Origin: Verrucomicrobiota bacterium
Lineage (GTDB): Bacteria > Verrucomicrobiota > Verrucomicrobiia > Chthoniobacterales > Terrimicrobiaceae
NCBI GenBank assembly: GCA_026398285.1
Contig: JAPLTI010000134.1
Span: 1 to 5,600, forward strand
Length of the DNA: 5,600 bases
Direction of reading: 5' to 3'
Made by a program: the position numbers and the translations under genes. Shown here in pieces: positions 1 to 5,600 of the stretch. Each line of letters opens with the position of its first letter. Position 1 is the first letter of the stretch. A model generated the notes under the pieces. That model was not told the DNA's origin, made no database searches, and was given only the letters and a program-made list of their open reading frames with translations.

Positions 1-438
1 GGGCGAGGCGCCCGTGAGTTGTGCCCGTGTTTCTGCAAGAACGGTGCTCTCCCGCAGCCAGAGTGTGGCCAGAAAAAGTGCCGACATGAGCAGAGTGGCA
101 CAGGCCAGGAGGGTGATGATCCCGAGAAGTTTTCCGAGCAGGTATCTGTAACGCGGCACTGGCTTCGCGAGGAGCGTGTAGATCGTGCGGTCCTCCATGT
201 CCTTGGGCAGAAAATTTGCCGTCGCCAGGATGGCTATGAGTGAGGTGAAGACCGACATCGCTCCGAGCGAAATGTCCTTCAGCATCTGGAACTGCTCTTG
301 GAACGAGAATTTCGCCATGAAGGCGGAGTTTCCAATAATCAGAAGGGCAAAAATCAGGAGGAAAAAGAATACCTTCTGGCGGACAAGCTCTGTGAAGGTA
401 TTGCGTGCAATCGCAAGAGTGGCGCCTGTGATTTTCAT
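1..438 (-). CDS. ABC-2 type transporter permease, N-terminal part (runs off the left edge)
   Basis: The first 146 residues of an integral membrane protein are visible and the frame is open to position 1, so the C-terminus is missing. It starts with ATG at 438. Residues 1-22 form a short amphipathic N-terminus with an ARNTFTELVRQK stretch, followed by a hydrophobic segment at about 23-40 and a second at about 56-76. A cytoplasmic-type loop carries the motif DRTIYTLLAKPVPRYRYLLG (residues 83-102), and a third membrane segment begins near 104-127. The motif in which a gene product 'uses up' TIYTLLAKPV before a membrane-entering LLGK is typical of ABC-2/NosY-like permeases. Such proteins pair with a separate ATPase; none is seen in this window, so it may lie downstream. 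The substrate cannot be told. The start codon overlaps the proB stop codon (ATGA), so translation is probably coupled. Family assignment is fairly sure, function is not. Confidence 0.8.
   Translation of the reverse strand, partial: MKITGATLAIARNTFTELVRQKVFFFLLIFALLIIGNSAFMAKFSFQEQFQMLKDISLGAMSVFTSLIAILATANFLPKDMEDRTIYTLLAKPVPRYRYLLGKLLGIITLLACATLLMSALFLATLWLRESTVLAETRAQLTGASP
435..438 (-). other. ATGA stop/start overlap, proB to ABC-2 permease
   Basis: The proB stop TGA (437-435) shares bases with the permease start ATG (438-436). No Shine-Dalgarno-like purine run precedes the ATG: the upstream bases read CAGCCTTCGGCAA. Termination-reinitiation coupling is the likely way the permease is translated. 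Confidence 0.85.
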
Positions 439-1184
439 TTGCCGAAGGCTGTGCCCACATCCTTGCCAGCGAGGGCGTCTTGCATGCGGTTGGGAATCCT
501 GCCGTCAATAATATGGCAGGTGATACCAGCCGAGATGGCTTTGCGAACGGCTTCGAGTTTTGTCTTCATGCCGCCTGTGGATTCCTCGCCTTTGTCCGGG
601 CGCACGAAGCGGAATGCTTCTGCGATGCTTCGAACGCGCGGCACCCGCTCTCCTTCATGGTCCATGAGCCCGTCGGTGCTGGTGAGGATGATCAATCGAT
701 CGGCTTGAATGAGTGTGGCCACCTCGGAGGAGAGACGGTCGTTGTCGCCGAAGCGGAGTTCTTCGACGGCGACTGAGTCGTTTTCATTGATGATCGGAAT
801 GACTCCGTGCTCGATGAGGCGGTCGAGGGTATTGCGGGCGTTTTCGCGGTGCATCAGGCTGTCGATGTCGCCATGCGTGAGCAGGAGTTGGGCGACATTG
901 AGGCCGTGTTTTTTGAAAGATGCCGTGTAAAGGCGCATCAGCTCCGGTTGCCCCGCCGCCGCGCACGCTTGCTTGCCGGGGAGGTCATCGGGGCGTTTTT
1001 TGAGCTTCAAAACCCGAACGCCCGCTGCGATCGCGGCGCTGCTGACCATGATGCAGGCGTAGCCTTCGTTTTGGAGTTCGGCGATCTCCGCCGAGAGGCG
1101 CGTGAATTGTGCCTGGTCGAGGGACTTTCCACCGGGTGAGGAAAGCACGCCTGTGCCGAGTTTGATGACGATTCGCTTCTTCAT
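435..1184 (-). CDS. proB: Glutamate 5-kinase, catalytic domain only (no PUA domain)
   Basis: ProB phosphorylates L-glutamate with ATP to gamma-glutamyl phosphate, the first step of proline synthesis, in the cytoplasm. The 249-residue protein is an amino-acid-kinase fold throughout. Visible motifs are KLGTGV (8-13, phosphate binding), VSSAAIAAG (47-55), GQPELM (78-83), QLLLT (99-103), NARNTL (115-120), INENDSVA (132-139), FGDNDRLS (145-152), LTSTDGL (167-173) and STGGMKTKLEA near residue 203. Asp136 and Asn148 align with the glutamate-binding Asp137 and Asn149 of E. coli as I recall them. E. coli ProB has about 367 residues with a C-terminal PUA domain; this one ends after the kinase domain, as some other bacterial ProBs do. 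The usual SGAIAAG glycine is Ala50 here. The start is ATG at 1184, overlapping the holB stop. Neither proA nor proC is in the window. Confidence 0.93.
   Translation of the reverse strand: MKKRIVIKLGTGVLSSPGGKSLDQAQFTRLSAEIAELQNEGYACIMVSSAAIAAGVRVLKLKKRPDDLPGKQACAAAGQPELMRLYTASFKKHGLNVAQLLLTHGDIDSLMHRENARNTLDRLIEHGVIPIINENDSVAVEELRFGDNDRLSSEVATLIQADRLIILTSTDGLMDHEGERVPRVRSIAEAFRFVRPDKGEESTGGMKTKLEAVRKAISAGITCHIIDGRIPNRMQDALAGKDVGTAFGK
1181..1184 (-). other. ATGA stop/start overlap, holB to proB
   Basis: The holB-like stop TGA (1183-1181) overlaps the proB ATG (1184-1182). The bases before the ATG (ATTGCTCATCC) hold no Shine-Dalgarno match, so coupled reinitiation is the likely mode of proB translation. 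Confidence 0.85.
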
Positions 1185-2140
1185 GGATGAGCAATCATTT
1201 GGAGAAAACCGCTCTCGAGGGCAAGCGCCTCCTGCACACCGGCGGAGAGCATGCGGCGGGTGCGCTCGAGGGCGTCGAGGCGTTTCAGAAGAGTCTTGGG
1301 TTGGTTCATTTCAGCGATGCGCTGGATGTTTTGAGGGCAATCCGCAGCGGGGCGAATTTTTTGCCGGAGGGCGGCGGCGAGAACTACGCCGAGGGATGCG
1401 AGAAAACGCTCTCTCTCCCGCAGGACAGTCGATTCCCCTTGGGCCTTGATCTGGTCCTCGCGGGTGTCTTTCCAGGTTTTATCAATCGAGTCGCGGTATT
1501 GCTTGAGCTGGTCTTTGAATTCCGACTCGAGCCCCTCGGTGGCCTGCTCGCGGATTCCGGCCATGGCCGCTTGGAAGATGCGAGTGAAGCGTAGTGCCGT
1601 GCCGGCATCTGGCCCGCCTTTGTGAAGTAGCGCATTTTCAAATGCCCCGGAAATGGCTGCCGTGTGCTCGTCTTGCACGGACTCCGTCGGCGATTGCAGG
1701 GGAACCGTGATGCAGCGCGAGAGGATGGTGGTCAGGACGGCATCGCGGAGAGTCGTGGTGAGTAAAATGTGCGAGCCTGTGGGAGGCTCTTCCAATGTCT
1801 TGAGAAAAGCATTCGCGGCCTGCGGTTGTAGGCGGTCGGCATCATGGATCACAGCCACCTTGTTTCCACCTGCGAGCGGCTTCATGTGGAGGGCCTGCTC
1901 GAGTTCGCGGATTTGGTCGGTGACGATGCGTCGGGATTTCGACTCCGGCGCGGCTTGGTGGAAATCGGGATGGGCCGACACATTCTCCGGTCTTGTCCCA
2001 AGAATGGTCGCAGCAAGATGTGTTGCGAGCCATTCGCAACCTGAGCCCGGTGGTCCTGACAGCAGGTAGGCATGGGCAAGTCGTCCCGCGTTTCGGGCTT
2101 CGATCAGTCGCTCAAGTGCTTTCTCCTTGGGAAGGGCCAT
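1181..2140 (-). CDS. holB: DNA polymerase III delta-prime-like clamp-loader subunit
   Basis: This AAA+ family protein (319 residues) would be part of the clamp loader that puts the beta sliding clamp on DNA. The N-terminal part fits the DnaX/HolB family: AHAYLLSGPPGSG (22-34), HPD (57-59), a DQIRELEQAL helix (75-84), VIHDADRLQPQAANAFLKTL (97-116) followed by EEPP, and the SRC motif (141-143). The P-loop is degenerate: the lysine and Ser/Thr are replaced by Cys35-Glu36, as expected for a non-ATP-binding delta-prime rather than DnaX. The four-cysteine zinc module of E. coli delta-prime is absent. Residues about 195-246 are very rich in charged residues and look like a long helix or coiled coil. 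The C-terminal third is helical with little family signature. ATG at 2140 is the only reasonable start: no in-frame ATG, GTG or TTG lies between it and the upstream stop at 2180-2182. The role is inferred from the conserved N-terminal half. Confidence 0.85.
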   Translation of the reverse strand: MALPKEKALERLIEARNAGRLAHAYLLSGPPGSGCEWLATHLAATILGTRPENVSAHPDFHQAAPESKSRRIVTDQIRELEQALHMKPLAGGNKVAVIHDADRLQPQAANAFLKTLEEPPTGSHILLTTTLRDAVLTTILSRCITVPLQSPTESVQDEHTAAISGAFENALLHKGGPDAGTALRFTRIFQAAMAGIREQATEGLESEFKDQLKQYRDSIDKTWKDTREDQIKAQGESTVLRERERFLASLGVVLAAALRQKIRPAADCPQNIQRIAEMNQPKTLLKRLDALERTRRMLSAGVQEALALESGFLQMIAHP

Positions 2141-2211
2141 GGGACATAAAATCTCGCGAAAACGGCGGCATCCGTCGAATCAAATTCCGCCCTGCTTGCG
2201 ACTGCGAAGGC
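2141..2211. other. 71-bp gap between mlaA and holB
   Basis: This is the longest non-coding stretch in the window. On the minus strand it holds GGCGG and CCGCC arms 18 bases apart followed by GTTTTCGCG, which could form a weak hairpin but is not a convincing terminator. I see no good -35/-10 pair and no Shine-Dalgarno sequence before the holB ATG. It may divide the Mla genes from the holB-proB-permease set, or all may be one transcript. Confidence 0.4.
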
Positions 2212-3219
2212 CTATTTTGAAGCAGCTTTGTCGCGGTATTGGATGTAGCCGCTGCGGACTGCTATGTAGGGATCGATCGCATTCTGGGTGGCTGCATCGT
2301 AGAGGTTGATTCTGCTATTCATGTTCCGCGCAGCGCTCGGCCCTGATACCGCCAAGGCTGTCGCGCCTGTGACTCCGCCATAGGCGAGCCAGGAAACTGG
2401 GTTGAGCGCGTAGTCGCCCGCCATTCCCGCCGTATCGCGCACGCTTCTCGGACCGAGCACAGGCAGGACGACATAGGCTCCATGGCCGATGCCCCACTTC
2501 GCAAAAGTCTGGCCCGTGTCCGCTGGGGGAATATTTGCCAACTCGGGAATACGGTCGCTGACCCTTAGGATGCCTCCCACGCCGGCCACCGAGTTCACCA
2601 CAAACTTCCGCGTCTCGAGATCAGCGCGCTTGAACTCAAGCTGCAGGGCGTGATTCACGACGCGAACCGGATACTCGACATTGTCGAAAACATTGTGAAT
2701 CGCCTTCCGGGCGGGTGAGGGCAGGATGAACTCGTAGGCCTTAGAGACTGGTCGCAGCAGATAATTGTAAAGCTGGTGGTTCAGCCAGAAGGTGCCCCGG
2801 TTCAGAGGCTCCGCAGGGTCGGGAATGCTAGCAACTTGGCTGTATTCGTCGAGGTCATAACCGGCAGGCGCGGGAGCCGCTTTTTTCTGGATTCGAATGG
2901 TGGGATTCTTCGACTCGGCGGCGGTTTTTTGAACAGGCTTGATCGGCTCGGGGGTCGGCTTCGAAACGGACAGGGCCGGAGTTGGTTTCGGCTTCGGTGT
3001 TGGCTTTGGAGTCGGCTTTGGAGTCGGCTTAGCGGCAGGTTCCACAGCGCTTCTTAAAAAAAGCGTCCCGTTAGAGTTTTTTGGGAGTTTCCCACCGCGT
3101 GCAGGCTCGACTCCATCTTTTGTGATGATGACGATGTCGTTGTCCGAAGGGCTGCTTGCGGATGCTGCATCCAGACCACACAAGGCGAAAGCGACCAGAA
3201 TCGAGAGGGATTTTTTCAT
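2212..3219 (-). CDS. mlaA: MlaA (VacJ) family outer-membrane phospholipid protein with a Pro/Lys-rich N-terminal extension
   Basis: MlaA sits in the outer membrane and removes misplaced phospholipids from the outer leaflet, handing them to MlaC. The 335-residue protein starts with a signal peptide (MKK, hydrophobic 5-16) with a plausible signal peptidase I site after Ala-Ser-Ala21. Cys14 is preceded by Phe-Ala-Leu, a poor lipobox, so lipidation, normal in E. coli MlaA, is doubtful. Residues about 61-95 are a Pro/Lys/Thr-rich stretch with KPTP repeats, followed by a low-complexity linker to about 130. The MlaA domain runs from about 131 to 330: DPAEPLNRG (134-142), RPVSKAY (156-162), VRVVNHALQ (185-193), FVVNSVAGVGGI (206-217), DTGQTFAKWGIGHGAYVVLP (234-253), LGPRSVRD (255-262). 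E. coli MlaA is about 250 residues; the excess is the N-terminal extension. ATG at 3219 lies 15 bp after the mlaC stop, with no Shine-Dalgarno sequence. Confidence 0.93.
   Translation of the reverse strand: MKKSLSILVAFALCGLDAASASSPSDNDIVIITKDGVEPARGGKLPKNSNGTLFLRSAVEPAAKPTPKPTPKPTPKPKPTPALSVSKPTPEPIKPVQKTAAESKNPTIRIQKKAAPAPAGYDLDEYSQVASIPDPAEPLNRGTFWLNHQLYNYLLRPVSKAYEFILPSPARKAIHNVFDNVEYPVRVVNHALQLEFKRADLETRKFVVNSVAGVGGILRVSDRIPELANIPPADTGQTFAKWGIGHGAYVVLPVLGPRSVRDTAGMAGDYALNPVSWLAYGGVTGATALAVSGPSAARNMNSRINLYDAATQNAIDPYIAVRSGYIQYRDKAASK
2978..3031 (-). repeat. Imperfect 12-bp tandem repeat encoding Lys-Pro-Thr-Pro units in mlaA
   Basis: On the plus strand the unit reads ggagtcggcttt, with near-identical copies at 2996-3007 (ggtgttggcttt), 3008-3019 and 3020-3031 (last base a), and degraded copies further left. 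It encodes KPTPKPTPKPTPKPKPTP at MlaA residues 64-81. Such a repeat can gain or lose units in frame by slippage. Confidence 0.85.
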
Positions 3220-3234
3220 GGCAGTGTGGGGGTG

Positions 3235-3816
3235 CTAGGGCGCGGAGACAGATTTCTTGAGAGCCCCCAGAACGGCATCGGCTCCGCCCTGCTTGAATTC
3301 GGCGTCGAACTGGGTTCGGTAGTTCGCCACCATGCTCACACCTTCGATGACGACATCTGTGATCCGCCAACCATCGATTTCTTCAAGGCGGTAGATGACA
3401 TTGTATTTAGAACCTTTGTAGAGCGTCATTGTGGAAACCTCGACCCGCTCGAGCGTTGGCGAAGTGGCCGCTTTGTAAGTGATCTCGGGCAACTCGCCGG
3501 GTGTGAATTTTCCGGAATAGGTGCGGATGATCAATGTGCTGAAGAGGCGGATAGCTTCCTTCTGTTGCTCAGAGGTGAATTGCCTCCAGCCGGGCCCGAC
3601 GGCGCGCCGCGTCATGGCATCGAAGCTGATGATCTTCTGCAAAAGGGGGCGCAGGCTGTCGGCCAGAGCCGTGCTGTCTGGTGATGATTTGGCGATGCTG
3701 ACAACATCATTGACGGATTTTTTCAGGAAAGCCTCCGCGTCTGCTGTTGAAGTAGCAAATGCGTTTGGAATGGCAGCCAGCAGGGTTAGTGCAATGAGAA
3801 CGGCGCGTGTTTTCAC
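3235..3816 (-). CDS. mlaC: MlaC family periplasmic phospholipid-binding protein (GTG start)
   Basis: MlaC (Ttg2D family) carries phospholipid through the periplasm between MlaA and the inner-membrane MlaFED complex. The 193-residue protein has a signal peptide with a likely signal peptidase I site after Ala-Phe-Ala21, leaving about 172 mature residues, normal for the family. Family signatures are FDAMTRRAVGPGWRQFT (65-81), the EQQKEAIRLFSTLIIRTYSG helix (83-102), VIYRLEEIDGWRITDVVIEG (140-159) and VSMVANYRTQF (160 on). The start is GTG at 3816: the mlaD stop (3828-3826) is in the same frame just upstream with only TCC-ATC-CCT between, and no in-frame ATG gives a signal peptide. No Shine-Dalgarno sequence is seen, so translation likely depends on reinitiation after mlaD, 9 bp away. 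Confidence 0.93.
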   Translation of the reverse strand: MKTRAVLIALTLLAAIPNAFATSTADAEAFLKKSVNDVVSIAKSSPDSTALADSLRPLLQKIISFDAMTRRAVGPGWRQFTSEQQKEAIRLFSTLIIRTYSGKFTPGELPEITYKAATSPTLERVEVSTMTLYKGSKYNVIYRLEEIDGWRITDVVIEGVSMVANYRTQFDAEFKQGGADAVLGALKKSVSAP

Positions 3817-3825
3817 AGGGATGGA

Positions 3826-4296
3826 TTATTTTGTTTCCTTTTCGTCTTTGTCAACGGCGCCAAATGCCATCTTACCGATCAGCGATTCGAGGTCTACGGC
3901 GGATTCGGTCAGAGTGATGCGATTGCCCGGCTTCAAATAGGTCTCATCCGCTCCAGGAGCGAGGGAGATGAATTTGTCACCGATAAGGCCCGTGGTTTTG
4001 ATTGATGCCATGGAGTCGGTGGGCAATTGCAGTCCTTCCAGAACGCGCAAGGTGACGATGGCACTGAAATCCGAGGGTTCGATGCGCACTCCTTCGACCC
4101 GACCGACCGTGACTCCCGCGACCATGACGCTGCTGCCGGGGTGGATCCCCCCGGCATTTGTGAAGCGGGATTCGATGAGGTAGGTGTCGCCGCTGACAAG
4201 CGATCCCGTTCCGACTTGAATTGTGAGGTAAGCGATGGCTGCGATGCCGAGCAGCACGAAGAGGCCAACGGAAAGTTCGAGTTTCGTGTTTTTCAT
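3826..4296 (-). CDS. mlaD: MlaD family MCE-domain protein
   Basis: MlaD is anchored in the inner membrane and forms the periplasmic ring (hexameric in E. coli) that passes lipid between MlaC and the MlaE permease. The 156-residue protein has one membrane anchor at about 9-27 and a single MCE domain at about 39-117: YLIESRFTNAGGIHPGSSVM (39-58), VAGVTVGRVEGVRI (59-72), TTGLIGDKFISLAPG (101-115). The tail TLTESAVDLESLIGKMAF (128-145) resembles the end of E. coli MlaD, which at 183 residues is a little longer. The frame is open further upstream to 4428, but ATG at 4296 is chosen because it gives the canonical MlaD N-terminus (MKNTKLELSVGLF) and lies 4 bp after the mlaF stop; the longer form would overlap mlaF by over 120 bp and add a non-conserved leader. 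No Shine-Dalgarno sequence precedes it. Confidence 0.94.
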   Translation of the reverse strand: MKNTKLELSVGLFVLLGIAAIAYLTIQVGTGSLVSGDTYLIESRFTNAGGIHPGSSVMVAGVTVGRVEGVRIEPSDFSAIVTLRVLEGLQLPTDSMASIKTTGLIGDKFISLAPGADETYLKPGNRITLTESAVDLESLIGKMAFGAVDKDEKETK

Positions 4297-4300
4297 AAAA

Positions 4301-5098
4301 TTAGGGTGTTGGATGGCTGCGGCGGATTTCGGCGAGTGACTCTCCAAGGGCCTGGGCGCTGTCGCGGAAGAGCGAAACCACGGGGTTGATTGAAGAGGAA
4401 TACTCGGCAGGTGTGCCGACAAAGGCAATTCGCCCTTGGTTCAACAAGGCGACTCGATCGCTCGCGACCAGCGCTTCTGGGACATCATGCGTCACGATGA
4501 GCGCTGTGAAATTGAAGTGGCGTTGATATTTGGCGATCATCGCAAAAACGGCATTCCGGCGCAGGGGGTCGAGTCCGGCGGTCGGTTCGTCGAACAAGAC
4601 CAGCTCGGGACGCGTTACAATAGCCCTCGCTAACGCCAAGCGCTTCTGCATGCCGCCCGAAAGTTGGGCCGGGTAGTGGTGGAGGAAGTCTTCCATTTCC
4701 AGTTGTTGCAAAGCATCCCGGCAGCGGTTCAGGATTTCCACCTTCCCCAGAGTGGTCGTCTGCTCCAAAGGAAGAGCCACATTTTCCAGTGCGGTGAGGG
4801 AATCGAACAGCGCGTTGCTCTGAAACAAAAAACTACACCGCCTGCGGAAATCATCGCGCGCGGCCGAATCGCCCGCTCCCAGTTCCTGTCCATCGAAGCA
4901 GATTCGCCCGGCGTCTGGTTGCAGGATGTTTGCTAGACATTTCAGGAAGACGGATTTTCCAGTCCCGCTCGGGCCAAGGACGGTGAAAATGCTTCCGCGC
5001 GGAACTTCTAGGTCGACTCCCCGGAGCACGGGTTTCCCCTGAAAGCCTTTTTGCAGGCCCTCAACATGAAGGGCGATGGGGTGCTTGGCAGGTTCCAT
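4301..5098 (-). CDS. mlaF: MlaF family ABC transporter ATPase
   Basis: MlaF is the cytoplasmic ATPase that powers lipid transport through MlaE. The 265-residue protein has all the ABC motifs: Walker A GPSGTGKS (42-49), Q-loop Gln93 in FLFQSNALFDSLTALENVALP (90-110 region), signature LSGGMQKRLALARA (146-159), Walker B LVLFDEP (166-172) with Glu171, D-loop GLDP (175-178), and H-loop His204 in IVTHD. The QSNALFDSLTALENVALPL stretch is typical of the MlaF/Ttg2A branch rather than amino acid or peptide importers. The frame is open upstream to 5290, but ATG at 5098 is chosen because it begins the conserved ABC domain after a short leader and lies 2 bp after the mlaE stop; the longer reading would run through the mlaE coding region. 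The C-terminal tail (about 240-265) follows the nucleotide-binding domain, as in MlaF proteins. Confidence 0.95.
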   Translation of the reverse strand: MEPAKHPIALHVEGLQKGFQGKPVLRGVDLEVPRGSIFTVLGPSGTGKSVFLKCLANILQPDAGRICFDGQELGAGDSAARDDFRRRCSFLFQSNALFDSLTALENVALPLEQTTTLGKVEILNRCRDALQQLEMEDFLHHYPAQLSGGMQKRLALARAIVTRPELVLFDEPTAGLDPLRRNAVFAMIAKYQRHFNFTALIVTHDVPEALVASDRVALLNQGRIAFVGTPAEYSSSINPVVSLFRDSAQALGESLAEIRRSHPTP

Positions 5099-5100
5099 GC

Positions 5101-5600
5101 TCAGACAAAAAACGAACTGATGATGTAATCCGTCACGAGCACCGCGATGCTCGAAAGCACTACCGCCCGAGTCGTGCAGGCACTCACGGCCCGTGCACCG
5201 ACGGCCGATCCATTCCTGTCGGCATGAAATCCCTGATAAGCGCAGATGCTCATCGACAAAAGCCCGAACGCCGCCGCCTTGCTGAAGCATTCCAACAAAT
5301 CCCTCGCTTCAACCGCCCGGTGCACGGCAGACCAGTAAACACCCGAATCCACGCCGAGTAGCACCGAGCCCGAAAGACTTCCTCCCCATATTCCCAAGAT
5401 GACAAAAAGCGCTGCCTGGATTGGAAAAACAATCAGAGCCGCAACGAGACGCGGTGCCACAAGGTAGCCATGACTGTTCACTCCCATCGTCTCCAAGGCC
5501 ACGATTTGCTCGGTGTTCCGTTGGATTCCCAACTCCGCCGCAAAAGCCGATCCCGCCTGCCCGATGAGCATGAGCGAAGCCAGCACGGGTGCCATTTCCC
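5101..5600 (-). CDS. mlaE: MlaE family ABC permease, C-terminal part (runs off the right edge)
   Basis: MlaE is the inner-membrane permease of the Mla complex and docks on MlaF and MlaD. About 165 C-terminal residues are visible; the frame stays open to the right edge (a Glu codon precedes the first Met), so the Met at 5595 is internal: EMAPVLASLML matches the family's RELGPV-type segment. Other matches to E. coli MlaE are AGSAFAAELG, TEQIVALETMGV, GIWGGSLSG, GVDSGVYWSAVHRAV, and the C-terminal ACTTRAVVLSSIAVLVTDYI, with hydrophobic membrane segments between. A Gln replaces the usual Arg in the G-R-x-G-S segment. The stop (5103-5101) lies 2 bp before the mlaF ATG, giving gene order E-F-D-C-A. 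E. coli MlaE is about 260 residues, so roughly 95 N-terminal residues are outside the window. Confidence 0.94.
   Translation of the reverse strand, partial: EMAPVLASLMLIGQAGSAFAAELGIQRNTEQIVALETMGVNSHGYLVAPRLVAALIVFPIQAALFVILGIWGGSLSGSVLLGVDSGVYWSAVHRAVEARDLLECFSKAAAFGLLSMSICAYQGFHADRNGSAVGARAVSACTTRAVVLSSIAVLVTDYIISSFFV

Noticed and set aside
1187..1594. Plus-strand open frame of 135 codons
   Set aside because: It is antisense to the 3' part of holB, with no domain and no ribosome binding site.
2163..2190. Possible terminator hairpin (GGCGG/CCGCC arms) between mlaA and holB
   Set aside because: Only five paired bases with an 18-base loop and no proper T-run; too weak to call.
2939..3238. 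Plus-strand open frame of 99 codons with a Gly-Phe-Gly-Val repeat
   Set aside because: It is the antisense reading of the MlaA KPTP repeat; no family resemblance and the minus-strand gene is certain.
3226..3684. Plus-strand open frame of 152 codons
   Set aside because: It lies wholly opposite mlaC and the mlaC-mlaA junction, with no recognisable domain; a shadow of GC-rich coding DNA.
4027..4389. Plus-strand open frame of 120 codons
   Set aside because: It is antisense to mlaD and the end of mlaF; no family signature.
4297..4428. 44-residue N-terminal extension of MlaD
   Set aside because: It overlaps the end of mlaF, is Pro/Ser-rich and not family-like; ATG at 4296 gives the canonical MlaD start.
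5099..5290. 64-residue N-terminal extension of MlaF
   Set aside because: It runs through the mlaE coding region in another frame; the MlaF domain begins properly at the ATG at 5098.

Overview
All the coding content I can support lies on the minus strand, so the genes read from the right edge to the left edge. In order they are mlaE (partial), mlaF, mlaD, mlaC, mlaA, a clamp-loader delta-prime gene (holB-like), proB, and the start of an ABC-2 type permease (partial). The window is almost completely coding. The largest gap is 71 bp between mlaA and holB; every other junction is a 4-bp ATGA overlap or a spacer of 15 bp or less.

Positions 5600-2212 hold an Mla-type phospholipid trafficking system: inner-membrane permease (MlaE), ATPase (MlaF), membrane-anchored MCE protein (MlaD), periplasmic shuttle (MlaC) and outer-membrane component (MlaA). 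Together they would move glycerophospholipids between the outer and inner membranes and keep the outer leaflet asymmetric. In E. coli mlaA lies apart from mlaFEDCB; here it directly follows mlaC. No mlaB (STAS) gene follows mlaC, although one could lie upstream of the window. MlaA carries an unusual N-terminal extension with a Lys-Pro-Thr-Pro repeat and has no good lipobox.

Positions 2140-1 hold a second tight cluster that looks unrelated in function: a delta-prime-like clamp-loader subunit, a short glutamate 5-kinase without a PUA domain, and an ABC-2 permease. Its genes are joined by two ATGA stop/start overlaps, so translation is probably coupled.

The organism is a diderm (Gram-negative-type) bacterium, because Mla needs an outer membrane. 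G+C is moderately high by eye. The ABC-2 permease style, the PUA-less ProB and the gene mix remind me of Verrucomicrobiota or the wider PVC group, but this is a low-confidence inference. None of the seven visible start codons has a convincing Shine-Dalgarno sequence. I see no tRNA, rRNA, CRISPR, insertion sequence or clear terminator. This is core housekeeping and envelope DNA, and I do not see a wholly new system; the MlaA extension is the most unusual element.
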